A stretch of 20,261 bases of DNA from Bacteroidales bacterium UBA3808 (GTDB lineage: Bacteria > Bacteroidota > Bacteroidia > Bacteroidales > Paludibacteraceae), in assembly GCA_002369075.1 (NCBI GenBank), contig DFEG01000002.1:30634-50894 (forward strand), written 5' to 3'. Below are positions 13,306 to 20,261 of this stretch, in pieces. Position 1 is the first letter of the stretch, and every line of letters starts with the position of its first letter. The position numbers and the translations under genes are program-made. The notes beneath the pieces were generated by a model. The model saw only the letters and a list, made by a program, of their open reading frames with translations, did no database searches and was not told the DNA's origin.

Positions 13306-14553
13306 TTAAGTGAGCATCATAATGGCTCTCTTCAGCGCTGCGATAAACGCATCCACATCGCTCTTGTCGTTGTATAGCCCGAACGACACTCTCACCGTTC
13401 CCGGCACGCCCAGTTCGTCTATCAGCGGTTCGGCACAATGGTGTCCCGTACGCACCGCCACGCCCTGCTGGTCCAGCAGGGTACCTACATCAAAAGGATG
13501 AATCAAACCCTCATTCGGCTTTTGACTTTCGACTATTGGCTTTTGACTGTCAAATACATTGAAACTGATGACCCCTGCTTTGGGTTGACCGGCGGCATAG
13601 ACATGCACGCCTTCAATGGCTGCTAACTGCTGCTCGCAGTAGTCCGTCAGTTCACGTTCGTGCGCCTCTATCGCTTCCCAACCGATGGATTGCATATACT
13701 CGACCGCTTTGTGCAGTGCATAAGAGCCCACGAAATTAGGTGTTCCGGCTTCAAACTTGTAGGGCAGGTCGTTATAGGTCGTACCCGACCAGCGCACATG
13801 GTTGATCATCTCGCCTCCACCCTCGTGCGGCGGCAGTTTCTCCAGCCACTCGCGTTTGCCGTACAGCACGCCGATACCCGTCGGACCGTACATCTTATGT
13901 CCCGAGAACGCCAGAAAATCACAATCCAATGCCTGCACATCGACCTGCATATGCGGCACAGACTGCGCCCCGTCAATGCACACCGGCACGCCGTGGGAAT
14001 GTGCAATTCGCACGATTTCATCGACTGAATTGATGATACCGAGCACGTTGCTCACATGCGCCACGGAGACTAACTTCGTCTTTTCGCTCAGAAGCCCCTT
14101 AAAAGCCTCTGTGTCGAGCGTTTGATCCTCGCGTAGGGGGATATGCCGCAGCACCGCTTTCTTGCGCTCACAGAGCATTTGCCACGGTACGATGTTGGAA
14201 TGGTGTTCTACGGCAGAGACAATAATCTCGTCACCCTCCCGGACACAGGCTTCGCCGAACGAGAAAGCCAACGCATTGATACTGTCCGTCGTGCCCTTGG
14301 TGAAGATGATCTCGTCGCTGCTCTTCGCTCCGATGAACTCTGCCACGGCTTGTCGTGCCTCTTCGTGCTTCATCGTCGCTACCTGGCTCAGATGATGCAC
14401 GCCGCGGTGGATATTGCTGTTCCAGTGGCTATAAGCCTCAGCGATGGCATCTATCACAAGTTGCGGCTTCTGGCTCGTAGCGGCGTTGTCAAGGTACACT
14501 AACGGGCGCCCGTGTACCTTTTCGTTCAATATCGGAAAATCAGTTCTGTTCAT
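13306..14553 (-). CDS. sufS: SufS-type cysteine desulfurase with a short repeat insertion
   Basis: A PLP enzyme that takes sulfur from cysteine for Fe-S cluster assembly, usually with SufE or SufU. In the 415-aa protein the group II features are clear: DNAATSQKP (22-30), AVEHHSNIVPW (114-124), the PLP lysine in SGHKMYGPTG (Lys220) and the active-site cysteine in RTGHHCAEPL (Cys373). The frame extends to 14730, but that part overlaps the esterase gene; the ATG at 14553 gives MNRTDFPIL, the normal start, 16 nt after the esterase stop. Residues about 335-351 (DSQKPIVESQKPNEGLI) are extra compared with the usual FN...HPFDVGTLL spacing and are encoded by a 7-nt repeat array. No sufBCD genes are adjacent. 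It is the last gene of the core cluster. Confidence 0.96.
   Translation of the reverse strand: MNRTDFPILNEKVHGRPLVYLDNAATSQKPQLVIDAIAEAYSHWNSNIHRGVHHLSQVATMKHEEARQAVAEFIGAKSSDEIIFTKGTTDSINALAFSFGEACVREGDEIIVSAVEHHSNIVPWQMLCERKKAVLRHIPLREDQTLDTEAFKGLLSEKTKLVSVAHVSNVLGIINSVDEIVRIAHSHGVPVCIDGAQSVPHMQVDVQALDCDFLAFSGHKMYGPTGIGVLYGKREWLEKLPPHEGGGEMINHVRWSGTTYNDLPYKFEAGTPNFVGSYALHKAVEYMQSIGWEAIEAHERELTDYCEQQLAAIEGVHVYAAGQPKAGVISFNVFDSQKPIVESQKPNEGLIHPFDVGTLLDQQGVAVRTGHHCAEPLIDELGVPGTVRVSFGLYNDKSDVDAFIAALKRAIMMLT
13514..13548 (-). repeat. five 7-nt repeats inside sufS
   Basis: On the plus strand: TTCGGCT, TTTGACT, TTCGACT, ATTGGCT, TTTGACT, consensus TTnGRCT, exactly 35 nt. In the coding strand they give a 7-residue echo SQKPIVE-SQKPNEG. 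Gain or loss of a single unit would shift the frame; three units keep it. Confidence 0.85.
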
Positions 14554-14569
14554 TCGTCTATAAAATGTC

Positions 14570-15358
14570 TCAATACAATTTTGGCAGGAACCGGCAGATG
14601 TAGTCCTGCCAGTTGTCCCATGTATGCCCTCCGGCACTCTCGTAATAGGTATATTCCAAATGGTTGGCTTCCAGCCAGCGGCGGTATTCGACGTTGAAAT
14701 CATACAGAAAATCCTCCCGTCCGATACCAATCCAATAGAGCCTGGTAGTCTCCATCTGTTCGCGCACTTCGTTTTCCCAATCGGTATAAACAGGATTAGG
14801 TTCGGTCGGTAAGATTGCCGCCGAGAAAAGCCCTACATACGCGAATTGTCCGCGCAGGTGATGAGAGACATGCATGGTGTGGAAACCGCCCATGGAAAGT
14901 CCGGCTATAGCCCGTTTGGAAGGTTCATTACTGATGCGGTATTCAGCCTCTGCCTCCGCCATGAAATCCGCAAAATGACTTATCCATTCGCCATTCATCG
15001 CGTTTGCTCTTTCCTCTTCCGAGGTAGGTTTGGCAGGGCAGTTATCGGGCATGATAACCACCATCTCTTTGACCTCTCCGGCTTGCAGCAGCGAATCCAT
15101 GATCTCCACTAATCTTCCTTGGGCAGTCCAGTCATCTTCGTTGCCATACATACCGTGCTGCAGATACAAAACAGGGAACACCTCTTGGGCAGCTCTCTGT
15201 GCATAATCATAAGGCAGATAAACGCAGCAAGGCACGCTGTTTATCGTGTCACGAACAACAGTCCCTGCATGTAGCGGTCGGGAAGACGACTGAGGCGCAC
15301 ATCCACCCAACATCCCTGCGGCCATAATGACTGCCGCTAAATAAATAAATCGTTTCAT
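14570..15358 (-). CDS. esterase-like lipoprotein (alpha/beta hydrolase, esterase D / feruloyl esterase type)
   Basis: The 262-aa protein is a probable secreted carboxylesterase. It begins with a lipoprotein signal peptide (hydrophobic 4-17, lipobox LGGC with Cys20), so it should be anchored in the periplasm or on the outer membrane. The putative-esterase fold shows in YLPYDY (47-52), VLYLQHGMYGNEDDW (63-77), the nucleophile elbow GLSMGGFHT with Ser155, a likely acid in GREDFL (Asp216) and the catalytic His in GGHTWDNW (His245). Many Bacteroidetes relatives cleave acyl or feruloyl groups from plant polysaccharides. Here the neighbours are stress genes, not glycan genes, so the substrate is open. 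The start at 15358 overlaps the bcp stop (ATGA 15355-15358). Confidence 0.9.
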   Translation of the reverse strand: MKRFIYLAAVIMAAGMLGGCAPQSSSRPLHAGTVVRDTINSVPCCVYLPYDYAQRAAQEVFPVLYLQHGMYGNEDDWTAQGRLVEIMDSLLQAGEVKEMVVIMPDNCPAKPTSEEERANAMNGEWISHFADFMAEAEAEYRISNEPSKRAIAGLSMGGFHTMHVSHHLRGQFAYVGLFSAAILPTEPNPVYTDWENEVREQMETTRLYWIGIGREDFLYDFNVEYRRWLEANHLEYTYYESAGGHTWDNWQDYICRFLPKLY

Positions 15359-15801
15359 AGGATTTGTGTACTGTGGTTTTTGGTATCTACTTTCTCTATG
15401 ACACGCACCAAAACGCCGTTTTCATCGAAGATAAATGTCTTCCGCAGCGTGCCCATAGATACTTTGCCGTAATTCTTTTTCTCGCCCCATGCGCCGAAAG
15501 CCTGTAACATCTCCGTACTCGGATCACTCAGCAGCGGGAACGGCAGGGCGTATTTCTCTTTGAACCGCACATGGCTTGCCACGGAGTCCTTGCTCACGCC
15601 GAACACCTGATAGCCCTGCGCGAGGAAGGCATGGTAGTTGTCACGTATGTTGCACGCCTCGGATGTGCAACCCGGCGTTGAGTCCTTGGGATAGAAATAG
15701 ATTACGGTCTTTTTGCCGGTCATATCTTTCTCCGTCACTTCTTTTCCGGTCTCGTCCAGCACTTTGAACGCCGGCATTTGGTCTCCAATCTGTAAACTCA
15801 T
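15355..15801 (-). CDS. bcp: Bcp/PrxQ-type thiol peroxidase
   Basis: Reduces hydrogen peroxide and organic hydroperoxides in the cytoplasm using thioredoxin. The 148-aa length is typical. The peroxidatic cysteine is in the motif STPGCTSEAC (41-50), Cys45, with the resolving Cys50 five residues later as in atypical two-cysteine Bcp proteins. YFYPKD (35-40), FGVSKDS and FPLLSD are the other family marks. Start ATG at 15801 overlaps the deacylase gene stop (ATGA), and its own stop overlaps the esterase start, so it is coupled on both sides. Lying near MutT and the desulfurase, it fits an oxidative-damage group. Confidence 0.96.
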   Translation of the reverse strand: MSLQIGDQMPAFKVLDETGKEVTEKDMTGKKTVIYFYPKDSTPGCTSEACNIRDNYHAFLAQGYQVFGVSKDSVASHVRFKEKYALPFPLLSDPSTEMLQAFGAWGEKKNYGKVSMGTLRKTFIFDENGVLVRVIEKVDTKNHSTQIL

Positions 15802-16349
15802 ATTGTATTTTGTGTATTGATGTATTCTACGGTGTTGCCGACGGAAGCGAGATACTGCCGGAAAGCCTCCTGGCTGATGACGACCGTTCCGCGGCAGTCG
15901 TTGGGGTGAAAACTGAGCGAAGAGGCATCCTTCAGACGGCTGTCGAGGAACAGTATCACGTGGTGCTCCGTGTCGTTGATAAGCCCGAATGGACTGACGC
16001 TGCCGGGTTCCAGACCCAAATACCGCATCATCCGTTCGGGCGAAGCGAACGACAGTTTGCCGGGTGCTTTCTTGCCCTGCGAGACCAAGATGTCCTTCAG
16101 CCAGTGCTCAATGTCATGTATCGCCAGATCGTCGTCGCACGGGAAACAGATGAGGTAGTGCTGGTCGCCCTTGTGGTTGCGCATGAAGATGTTTTTGCAA
16201 TGCACGCTCCCGTCGTCGTGCCACCACCACTTCGCCTCCTCGATGGTCTTGCCCTCGGGGTGGTTGTAGGTCGTGAACGGAATACCGTGTTCCTCCAGAT
16301 AGCGCAGCACTTTCTCCTGCCGCTCGGATATGATTTCGTAATGGTTCAT
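15798..16349 (-). CDS. YbaK/ProX-type prolyl-tRNA editing domain protein
   Basis: Free-standing trans-editing enzymes of this family (PrdX/ProXp-ala type) remove wrongly attached alanine from tRNA-Pro. The 183-aa protein shows the family pattern: PFTTYNHPEGKTIEEA (24-39), the conserved lysine motif HCKNIFMRNHKG (50-61, Lys52), and GLEPGSVSPFGLINDTEH (about 110-128) around the substrate pocket, followed by ILFLDSRL. The frame continues upstream to 16424, but the ATG at 16349 gives the ATGA overlap with the MutT-type stop and a normal N-terminus. The exact tRNA specificity cannot be read from the sequence. Confidence 0.9.
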   Translation of the reverse strand: MNHYEIISERQEKVLRYLEEHGIPFTTYNHPEGKTIEEAKWWWHDDGSVHCKNIFMRNHKGDQHYLICFPCDDDLAIHDIEHWLKDILVSQGKKAPGKLSFASPERMMRYLGLEPGSVSPFGLINDTEHHVILFLDSRLKDASSLSFHPNDCRGTVVISQEAFRQYLASVGNTVEYINTQNTI

Positions 16350-16729
16350 TGCATCAGTTGGTTTATAATTTCTTCGTCTGCCGGCAGCCACCGGACAGTC
16401 TTCAGGTCTTTCGGCGCGAGCCATCGTGCCGCTTCGTGTTCCAGAAGATGTATATGTCCGTTCCGCAAAGCGCAGCGGAAACAGTGCATCGTCAGATGGA
16501 ATGCCGGATAGTCGTAGTCGATTGTCCGCAATAACTCGCCCACCTCTATCTCAGTGTCCAGTTCTTCGTGTATCTCGCGGTGTAAAGCCTGCTGCGGCGT
16601 CTCGCCGGCTTCTATCTTGCCGCCCGGAAACTCCCACCAGTCTTTCCACTCGCCGTAACCGCGCTGCGTGGCGAAGATATGCCCGGTTTCATCGAATATA
16701 ATAGCGGCTGCTACCTCTATCTTTTTCAT
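16346..16729 (-). CDS. mutT: MutT-type Nudix pyrophosphohydrolase
   Basis: Hydrolyses oxidised or unusual (d)NTPs such as 8-oxo-dGTP to monophosphates, sanitising the nucleotide pool. The 127-aa protein starts with the MutT-like strand IEVAAAIIF (4-12) and has FATQRGYGEWKDWWEFPGGKIE-type context leading into a full Nudix box: G37-x5-E43-x7-REIHEE (51-56). Length and the KDWWEFPGGK sequence match the MutT/NudG group. It sits in the coupled cluster with ATGA overlaps at both ends (16726-16729 and 16346-16349). The exact substrate among MutT-like enzymes is not settled by sequence alone. Confidence 0.92.
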   Translation of the reverse strand: MKKIEVAAAIIFDETGHIFATQRGYGEWKDWWEFPGGKIEAGETPQQALHREIHEELDTEIEVGELLRTIDYDYPAFHLTMHCFRCALRNGHIHLLEHEAARWLAPKDLKTVRWLPADEEIINQLMQ

Positions 16730-16911
16730 CTGAATTGTCTTTGTTCCGCGTTGTATTCATACCCGCTCTCCCGCAAAAAAGCCTTCATCTCCTCCGGTTC
16801 GCGGTCATAGGATCGGCACACGTCTTCCAATGACTCGAACTCACCGTCCCGTAGCAGCATGTTCACTGCCGAGACCAGCATATGCGGGTCTTCCGGTAAC
16901 CGTTCCGTCAT
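16726..16911 (-). CDS. DUF4250-type small protein
   Basis: The 61-aa protein reads LPEDPHMLVSAVNMLLRDGEF (5-25), then a helix-rich middle (SLEDVCRSYD) and the ending GYEYNAEQRQFR. This LP-DP-x-ML-S-VN-LRD ... GYEYN-x-E-x-NQF pattern is the DUF4250 family, a short helical, DNA-binding-like domain of unknown role in gut bacteria. The frame is open far upstream (to 17142), but that part overlaps the flavodoxin-like gene; the ATG at 16911 gives an ATGA overlap with that gene's stop and the family's normal length. Annotation pipelines may miss it because of its size. Confidence 0.85.
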   Translation of the reverse strand: MTERLPEDPHMLVSAVNMLLRDGEFESLEDVCRSYDREPEEMKAFLRESGYEYNAEQRQFR

Positions 16912-17393
16912 AGTCTGTTCACCAGTTTGCCGTCCTGCCATTTCAGCGACGGATAAGTCTTGCGCAGGTACCGGACGGACTGCTCCACGCCACTGCCGCC
17001 GGACGTAGCAAAAGGTATGAGCGTCTTGTCCTCCAGTTGCGCGAGGTTGTTCTCTATCCACGAGTCGATGATACGGGGACAGATGCCCCACCAGATGGGA
17101 TAACCCACATAAATGGTGTCGTACGGCTGGATGTTGGTGCATTGTTTGATGGCAGGGCGCGCCTCCGGATCGTTCATCTCCACGGACGAACGCGACTGCT
17201 TGTTGCGCCAGTCCAGGTCAGATGCCGTGTACGGCTCCGCCGCTTCGATCTCCCATAGGACTGCTTTCTGTTTCTGGGCTATCTTGGCTGCGGCGGTCTT
17301 GGTAGTGCCCGTAGCTGAGAAATACGCCACTAATGTCTTGGCTTGCAAGCCGGTTGCCGCAATCATGAGTGCGGCGAGAATGATTTTTCGCAT
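16908..17393 (-). CDS. exported flavodoxin-like protein
   Basis: A flavodoxin-fold electron carrier or quinone-reductase-like protein of 161 aa, with an N-terminal signal peptide (MRKIILAALMIAATGLQA), so probably periplasmic. The FMN-phosphate loop is ATLVAYFSATGTT-like (YFSATGTTKTAA), followed by DTIYVGYPIWWGICPRI and LIPFATSGGSG, both flavin-binding loops of the flavodoxin_4 type. Two starts are possible: 17393 puts the signal peptide at the very N-terminus and is preferred; 17423 would add ten residues (MMQKIKTDNT). It lies 63 nt (or 33 nt) after the gldB-like stop and overlaps the DUF4250 gene by 4 nt. Partner and substrate unknown. Confidence 0.88.
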   Translation of the reverse strand: MRKIILAALMIAATGLQAKTLVAYFSATGTTKTAAAKIAQKQKAVLWEIEAAEPYTASDLDWRNKQSRSSVEMNDPEARPAIKQCTNIQPYDTIYVGYPIWWGICPRIIDSWIENNLAQLEDKTLIPFATSGGSGVEQSVRYLRKTYPSLKWQDGKLVNRL

Positions 17394-17456
17394 AGTATTG
17401 TCTGTTTTGATTTTTTGCATCATGTATTCCCGTTCGGGGTGCTGAACGGTGATTTG

Positions 17457-18479
17457 CTATGGTTTGTAATAACTCTCTTCCAGTATCTTCTGCGCGTCGC
17501 CTTCCTCCATCAGTTCCTGCAGGCTGACCTCCCCGTGGTGCTCCATGTAGCTCTCTGCGATCCGCCAGCCGAGCCAGATACCGAGTCTTCCCGGTGCCTC
17601 CTGCGACACCTCGGAGGTGAACGGACCGTCGTTCAGGTAGCCCGTCAGCACCAGGCTCTCGGTCTTGAACAAGTCTCTCTTGTCCATCACCAAGTGCCAT
17701 ATGGCCCGCTCGTTCTGCACGCACCACTCCCACTGTTCCTTCGTCCAGCCCATCACCTCATAACCCGGCAGGTCGTCGAAGATCTGCGCGGTCAGGTACA
17801 TCACTTTTCCGCGGTACATCATCTGGTCCAGCAGCCGGCTTTTGGTGCTCGTGTAGGGTAGGGTGCGGAACAGGAACGCGCTCACTACATCCACCGGAAT
17901 GCACTCTTTCCGCATTGTCTGTTTCTGGTAGTCATACACCACGCGGTTGTAATACTCGTAGTCGCTACCGAGGTACATGTCGCCACCGATACCGATCAGC
18001 CCTTCTCCGAAATAAACCGGCGTCTGGAAGCCCGAAACGAACAAGTAGAACAACGGTACTTCGGCGTCGGGATAAAGCCACAGAATGCGCGCAAATGCCC
18101 TTGAAAGCGATTTCTCTATGTCACTCACATCCGCAAAAACCTCCTGCTCGCGGGCGTTGGTCGCCTTGAACCCGTAAGTCGTGTCATTGAGGAACAACGG
18201 CAGCTGCTGCACCAGATACGCCGTGTCGCTGCTCGGAATACCCAAAATATCTTCCACCCACAGCGGCATGAACACCGGATACGCGTCGTACAACGCCCGG
18301 ATACTCGCCTTCGTACTCTGTGCATCGTCACTTTGTACGTCTATCAGCGCCTTGTCAAACCGCACCAACTCAATCTCCTGCTTCGCCAAATCCTCCGGGA
18401 AATACGTCCGCCCGTGCTGGCAGGCACTCAGCGCGAACGCGCAAAGCAATACCAAAATATATTTGTTTCTCATATTCAT
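17457..18479 (-). CDS. gldB: GldB-like lipoprotein
   Basis: GldB is a lipoprotein first found as essential for gliding in Flavobacterium; homologues occur across non-gliding Bacteroidales with undefined roles. In this 340-aa protein a lipoprotein signal peptide ends in LSAC (Cys20). Family marks are AYPVFMPLWVEDILG (66-80), YLFVSGFQTPVYFGEG then IGIGGDMYLGSDYEYY (about 145-175), GKVMYL, the NERAIW context near 260 (WCVQNERAIW), PGRLGIWLGWRIAESYM (about 298-314) and the ending ESYYKP. The start at 18479 overlaps the DUF389 stop (ATGA); a second ATG two codons later is possible. No other gliding genes are nearby, so motility is not implied. Confidence 0.87.
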   Translation of the reverse strand: MNMRNKYILVLLCAFALSACQHGRTYFPEDLAKQEIELVRFDKALIDVQSDDAQSTKASIRALYDAYPVFMPLWVEDILGIPSSDTAYLVQQLPLFLNDTTYGFKATNAREQEVFADVSDIEKSLSRAFARILWLYPDAEVPLFYLFVSGFQTPVYFGEGLIGIGGDMYLGSDYEYYNRVVYDYQKQTMRKECIPVDVVSAFLFRTLPYTSTKSRLLDQMMYRGKVMYLTAQIFDDLPGYEVMGWTKEQWEWCVQNERAIWHLVMDKRDLFKTESLVLTGYLNDGPFTSEVSQEAPGRLGIWLGWRIAESYMEHHGEVSLQELMEEGDAQKILEESYYKP

Positions 18480-19798
18480 TCTATAATCACTTTGACGGCG
18501 GGTGTCTGAAGCCGCACGGAGAGCCAGTGGCCTATCCGTTCTTTCTCCTGAGCGTCCATTTTTCGGGACTCAGTGGCTAAGAGAACGATGACTGACGAAT
18601 CGGCACGGGCTAATGTAACATCTTGTATCTCAGGATATTGGGCGCGCAGCTCCTCGCCGATCTGTCCGGACGGCAGGACAAGCGATTCGTACCGCTCTAA
18701 TTGCGCACGCAGGACACGGATGGAGTCGTCACGCTGGTTCAGACGCTCTTCGGTTGAGGCGATCCAGTCACGCATCACCTCCGTCTCGTTGAGCCGGCGA
18801 ACCTCGATGGTGGCGTCCTCCTTGAAGAAAATCTGCGAATGGGAAATACCGTGCTTCTTCGCGTTGGTGTAGAGGAGGGCGCGGGACTCGCTGGACAGCG
18901 ATTCGCCAGCAAGACTCAGCGTCAGCGAGTAGGGCTTCTTCTTGAGATCGACCGCGTAGTCGTAGATATATGTGCCGCCGATAGCCTGGTTCTCCTTCAC
19001 GAAATGCCGCGCGTTCTTGATAAACGTGTTCTCGCTGGCGATCTTGTAACCGGTGAAGAAACTGGGCACCAGCACGACGAGGATGAGGAGCCCGTAACTG
19101 ATCAGTCCGCGCGAAAAACGCCCTTCTTTCTCCGCCACCAACGGGAAACGCAGGTACTTGACCGCAAGAAAAGTAGCAAGCGCAATGAACACGCAGTTGA
19201 TGAAGAACAGGTACAGCGCACCGCCGGCGTAATGCCAGTTGAGGTGGGCTATCCCGTAACCCACCGTGCACAGCGGCGGCATGAGGGCTGTCGCAATCGC
19301 CACACCCGACAGAACGGTTCCTTTGTCCTTGCGCGACAACTCCAGAATACCGGCTATACCGCCGAAAAACGCAATCATCACATCGTAGATGGAGGGATTG
19401 GTGCGGGCTAACAACTCGGTCGGATTATCCGTCTCCAGGGGCGTTACCATGAAATAAAGCGTCGAGGCAATCAGACTGATACCAAACATGATACCGAGGT
19501 TCTTGAGAGACTTGAGCAGAAGAGCCGTATCGTTGATGCCCAGGCCCAGACCGAAACCGATAATAGGGCTCATCAGAGGCGAGATCAGCATCGCACCGAT
19601 GATAACCGGTATCGAATTGACGTTCAGTCCCACGGAAGCGATGATAATAGCCACGAAAAGGATGTAGATATTCGGACCGCGGAAAGGGATATTGCTGCGG
19701 ATATTGCTGTCAGCGGACTGTATGTCGATATAGTCCGTCAAACTCAGCTGCTCCCGCAAAAACGCCTTTGTACGTTGTTTGAACTCTTGGTATTGCAT
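18476..19798 (-). CDS. DUF389 multi-pass inner-membrane protein
   Basis: The 440-aa membrane protein has about seven hydrophobic segments (near residues 44-60, 63-82, 100-118, 138-152, 163-182, 192-213 and 232-250). Hallmark sequences of DUF389/TIGR00341 are VIIGAMLISPLMSPIIGFGLGLG (65-87) and GVAIATALMPPLCTVGYG (165-182). The N-terminal 40 residues are cytoplasmic. Residues 255-440 form a soluble domain with a probable coiled coil at about 340-370 (TEERLNQRDDSIRVLRAQLERY), longer than in minimal family members. Function is unknown; a transport role is often supposed. It starts 51 nt after the ABC ATPase stop and shares an ATGA overlap with gldB. Confidence 0.92.
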   Translation of the reverse strand: MQYQEFKQRTKAFLREQLSLTDYIDIQSADSNIRSNIPFRGPNIYILFVAIIIASVGLNVNSIPVIIGAMLISPLMSPIIGFGLGLGINDTALLLKSLKNLGIMFGISLIASTLYFMVTPLETDNPTELLARTNPSIYDVMIAFFGGIAGILELSRKDKGTVLSGVAIATALMPPLCTVGYGIAHLNWHYAGGALYLFFINCVFIALATFLAVKYLRFPLVAEKEGRFSRGLISYGLLILVVLVPSFFTGYKIASENTFIKNARHFVKENQAIGGTYIYDYAVDLKKKPYSLTLSLAGESLSSESRALLYTNAKKHGISHSQIFFKEDATIEVRRLNETEVMRDWIASTEERLNQRDDSIRVLRAQLERYESLVLPSGQIGEELRAQYPEIQDVTLARADSSVIVLLATESRKMDAQEKERIGHWLSVRLQTPAVKVIIE

Positions 19799-19849
19799 AT
19801 ATATGTTTTTGGGGTTTATTGCTTTTGTTAAATATGAACTTGATATTCA

Positions 19850-20261
19850 TTATTCATTAATCATGCCGTCTTTGATTTCTATCATCCGGTCGGCTATACC
19901 CGCCAACTCCTTGTCGTGCGTCACTAACAGGATGGTCTGCCCGTACACCTTCCGCAACTTCAGCAGCAACTCGCTCAGTTCCTTCTTGTTCTGGGTATCC
20001 AGACTGCCCGTCGGTTCATCCGCAAGGATGATATCCGGTTTCATCATCAGTGCCCGCGCTGCCGCTACACGCTGTTTCTCACCGCCCGACAACTCGTTCG
20101 GCTTATGCCCCGTCCGGTCCTGCAGACCTAATTCAGTCAGCAGCTGCTCTGCCCGCGCCTTGTATTCTTTCTCACTCTCGCGCGCAATCATCGCAGGAAT
20201 ACACACGTTCTCCAATGCCGTGAACTCCGGCAGCAGCTGGTGGAACTGGAAGATAAAACCG
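19850..20261 (-). CDS. lolD: ABC transporter ATP-binding protein, partial (LolD-like)
   Basis: Only the C-terminal 136 or so residues are in the window; the gene runs off the right edge, so Walker A is not seen. Visible are the Q-loop region GFIFQFHQLLPEFTALENV, the ABC signature LSGGEKQRVAAARAL, Walker B IILADEPTGSLD and the H-loop LLVTHDKELA. The FQFHQLLPEFTALENV sequence and short C-terminus are typical of LolD, the ATPase of the lipoprotein release complex LolCDE. Macrolide/FtsE-type relatives (MacB group) are hard to exclude. The reading frame is open from 20215 to the edge with sense codons, so it clearly continues. The next gene on this strand is DUF389, 51 nt downstream. Confidence 0.9.
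   Translation of the reverse strand, partial: GFIFQFHQLLPEFTALENVCIPAMIARESEKEYKARAEQLLTELGLQDRTGHKPNELSGGEKQRVAAARALMMKPDIILADEPTGSLDTQNKKELSELLLKLRKVYGQTILLVTHDKELAGIADRMIEIKDGMINE

Noticed and set aside
13205..13438. 77-codon minus-strand open frame as an intact small gene
   Set aside because: Its upstream two thirds is the antisense-frame shadow of the sufS 3' end; only the last 25 codons match rubrerythrin.
14554..14730. 59-codon N-terminal extension of SufS
   Set aside because: It lies inside the esterase coding sequence in another frame and has no family similarity.
16912..17142. 77-codon extension of the DUF4250 protein
   Set aside because: It overlaps the flavodoxin-like gene; the short form has the family length and an ATGA junction.

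Overview
The window reads as a member of the Bacteroidales, genus not determined. Two promoters match the Bacteroidetes form (TTTG, a 20-nt spacer, TAnnTTTG). A gldB-type lipoprotein gene, a rubrerythrin 3' end with a Bacteroides-style tail and a DUF4250 gene point the same way. The right half (about 13.3-20.3 kb) is near 50% G+C in the line I counted and carries core genes. The left third is mostly 25-38% G+C in sampled lines and looks like an acquired defence island.

Left part (16-11333, minus strand throughout). One tightly packed operon begins at a good promoter (11362-11393). In transcription order it encodes a cytosine-5 DNA methyltransferase (M1), an HD-domain protein, an ORC/CDC6-like P-loop ATPase, a protein built of two CARF-like Rossmann halves, and a small membrane coiled-coil protein. 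Two more cytosine-5 methyltransferases (M2, M3), a PD-(D/E)XK-type putative nuclease, a McrB-like ATPase/GTPase and a Fic protein follow. Most junctions are 4-nt ATGA overlaps or gaps of 2-8 nt. M2-M3-nuclease-McrB resembles the NTP-dependent restriction systems LlaJI and BsuMI. Its coupling to M1-HD-ATPase-CARF-like-membrane protein is the most unusual thing here and may be a composite, methylation-gated defence system. The McrB-like gene is itself a mosaic: an AT-rich N-terminal third joined to a GC-rich motor domain at the domain boundary.

Middle (11334-13305). This repeat-rich, gene-poor stretch holds an inverted/direct repeat with GACGC cores and a 119-aa protein of unknown function. The promoter of that gene repeats the -33 context of the methyltransferase operon, and its leader has four 11-bp repeats. 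Next come two 170-nt-spaced modules of hairpins in purine-rich DNA, a 20-bp tandem repeat, the only convincing plus-strand gene (a small heat-shock protein) with its terminator, and a decayed rubrerythrin 3' end.

Right part (13306-20261, minus strand). A long run of core genes, nearly all joined by ATGA overlaps: an ABC transporter ATPase (cut by the window edge), a DUF389 membrane protein, gldB-like lipoprotein, exported flavodoxin-like protein, DUF4250 protein, MutT-type Nudix hydrolase, YbaK/ProX-type deacylase, Bcp peroxiredoxin, esterase lipoprotein and SufS cysteine desulfurase. Thiol peroxidase, nucleotide clean-up and sulfur-transfer functions suggest an oxidative-stress or maintenance flavour. 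The sufS gene contains an in-frame array of a 7-nt repeat that also occurs after the heat-shock gene.
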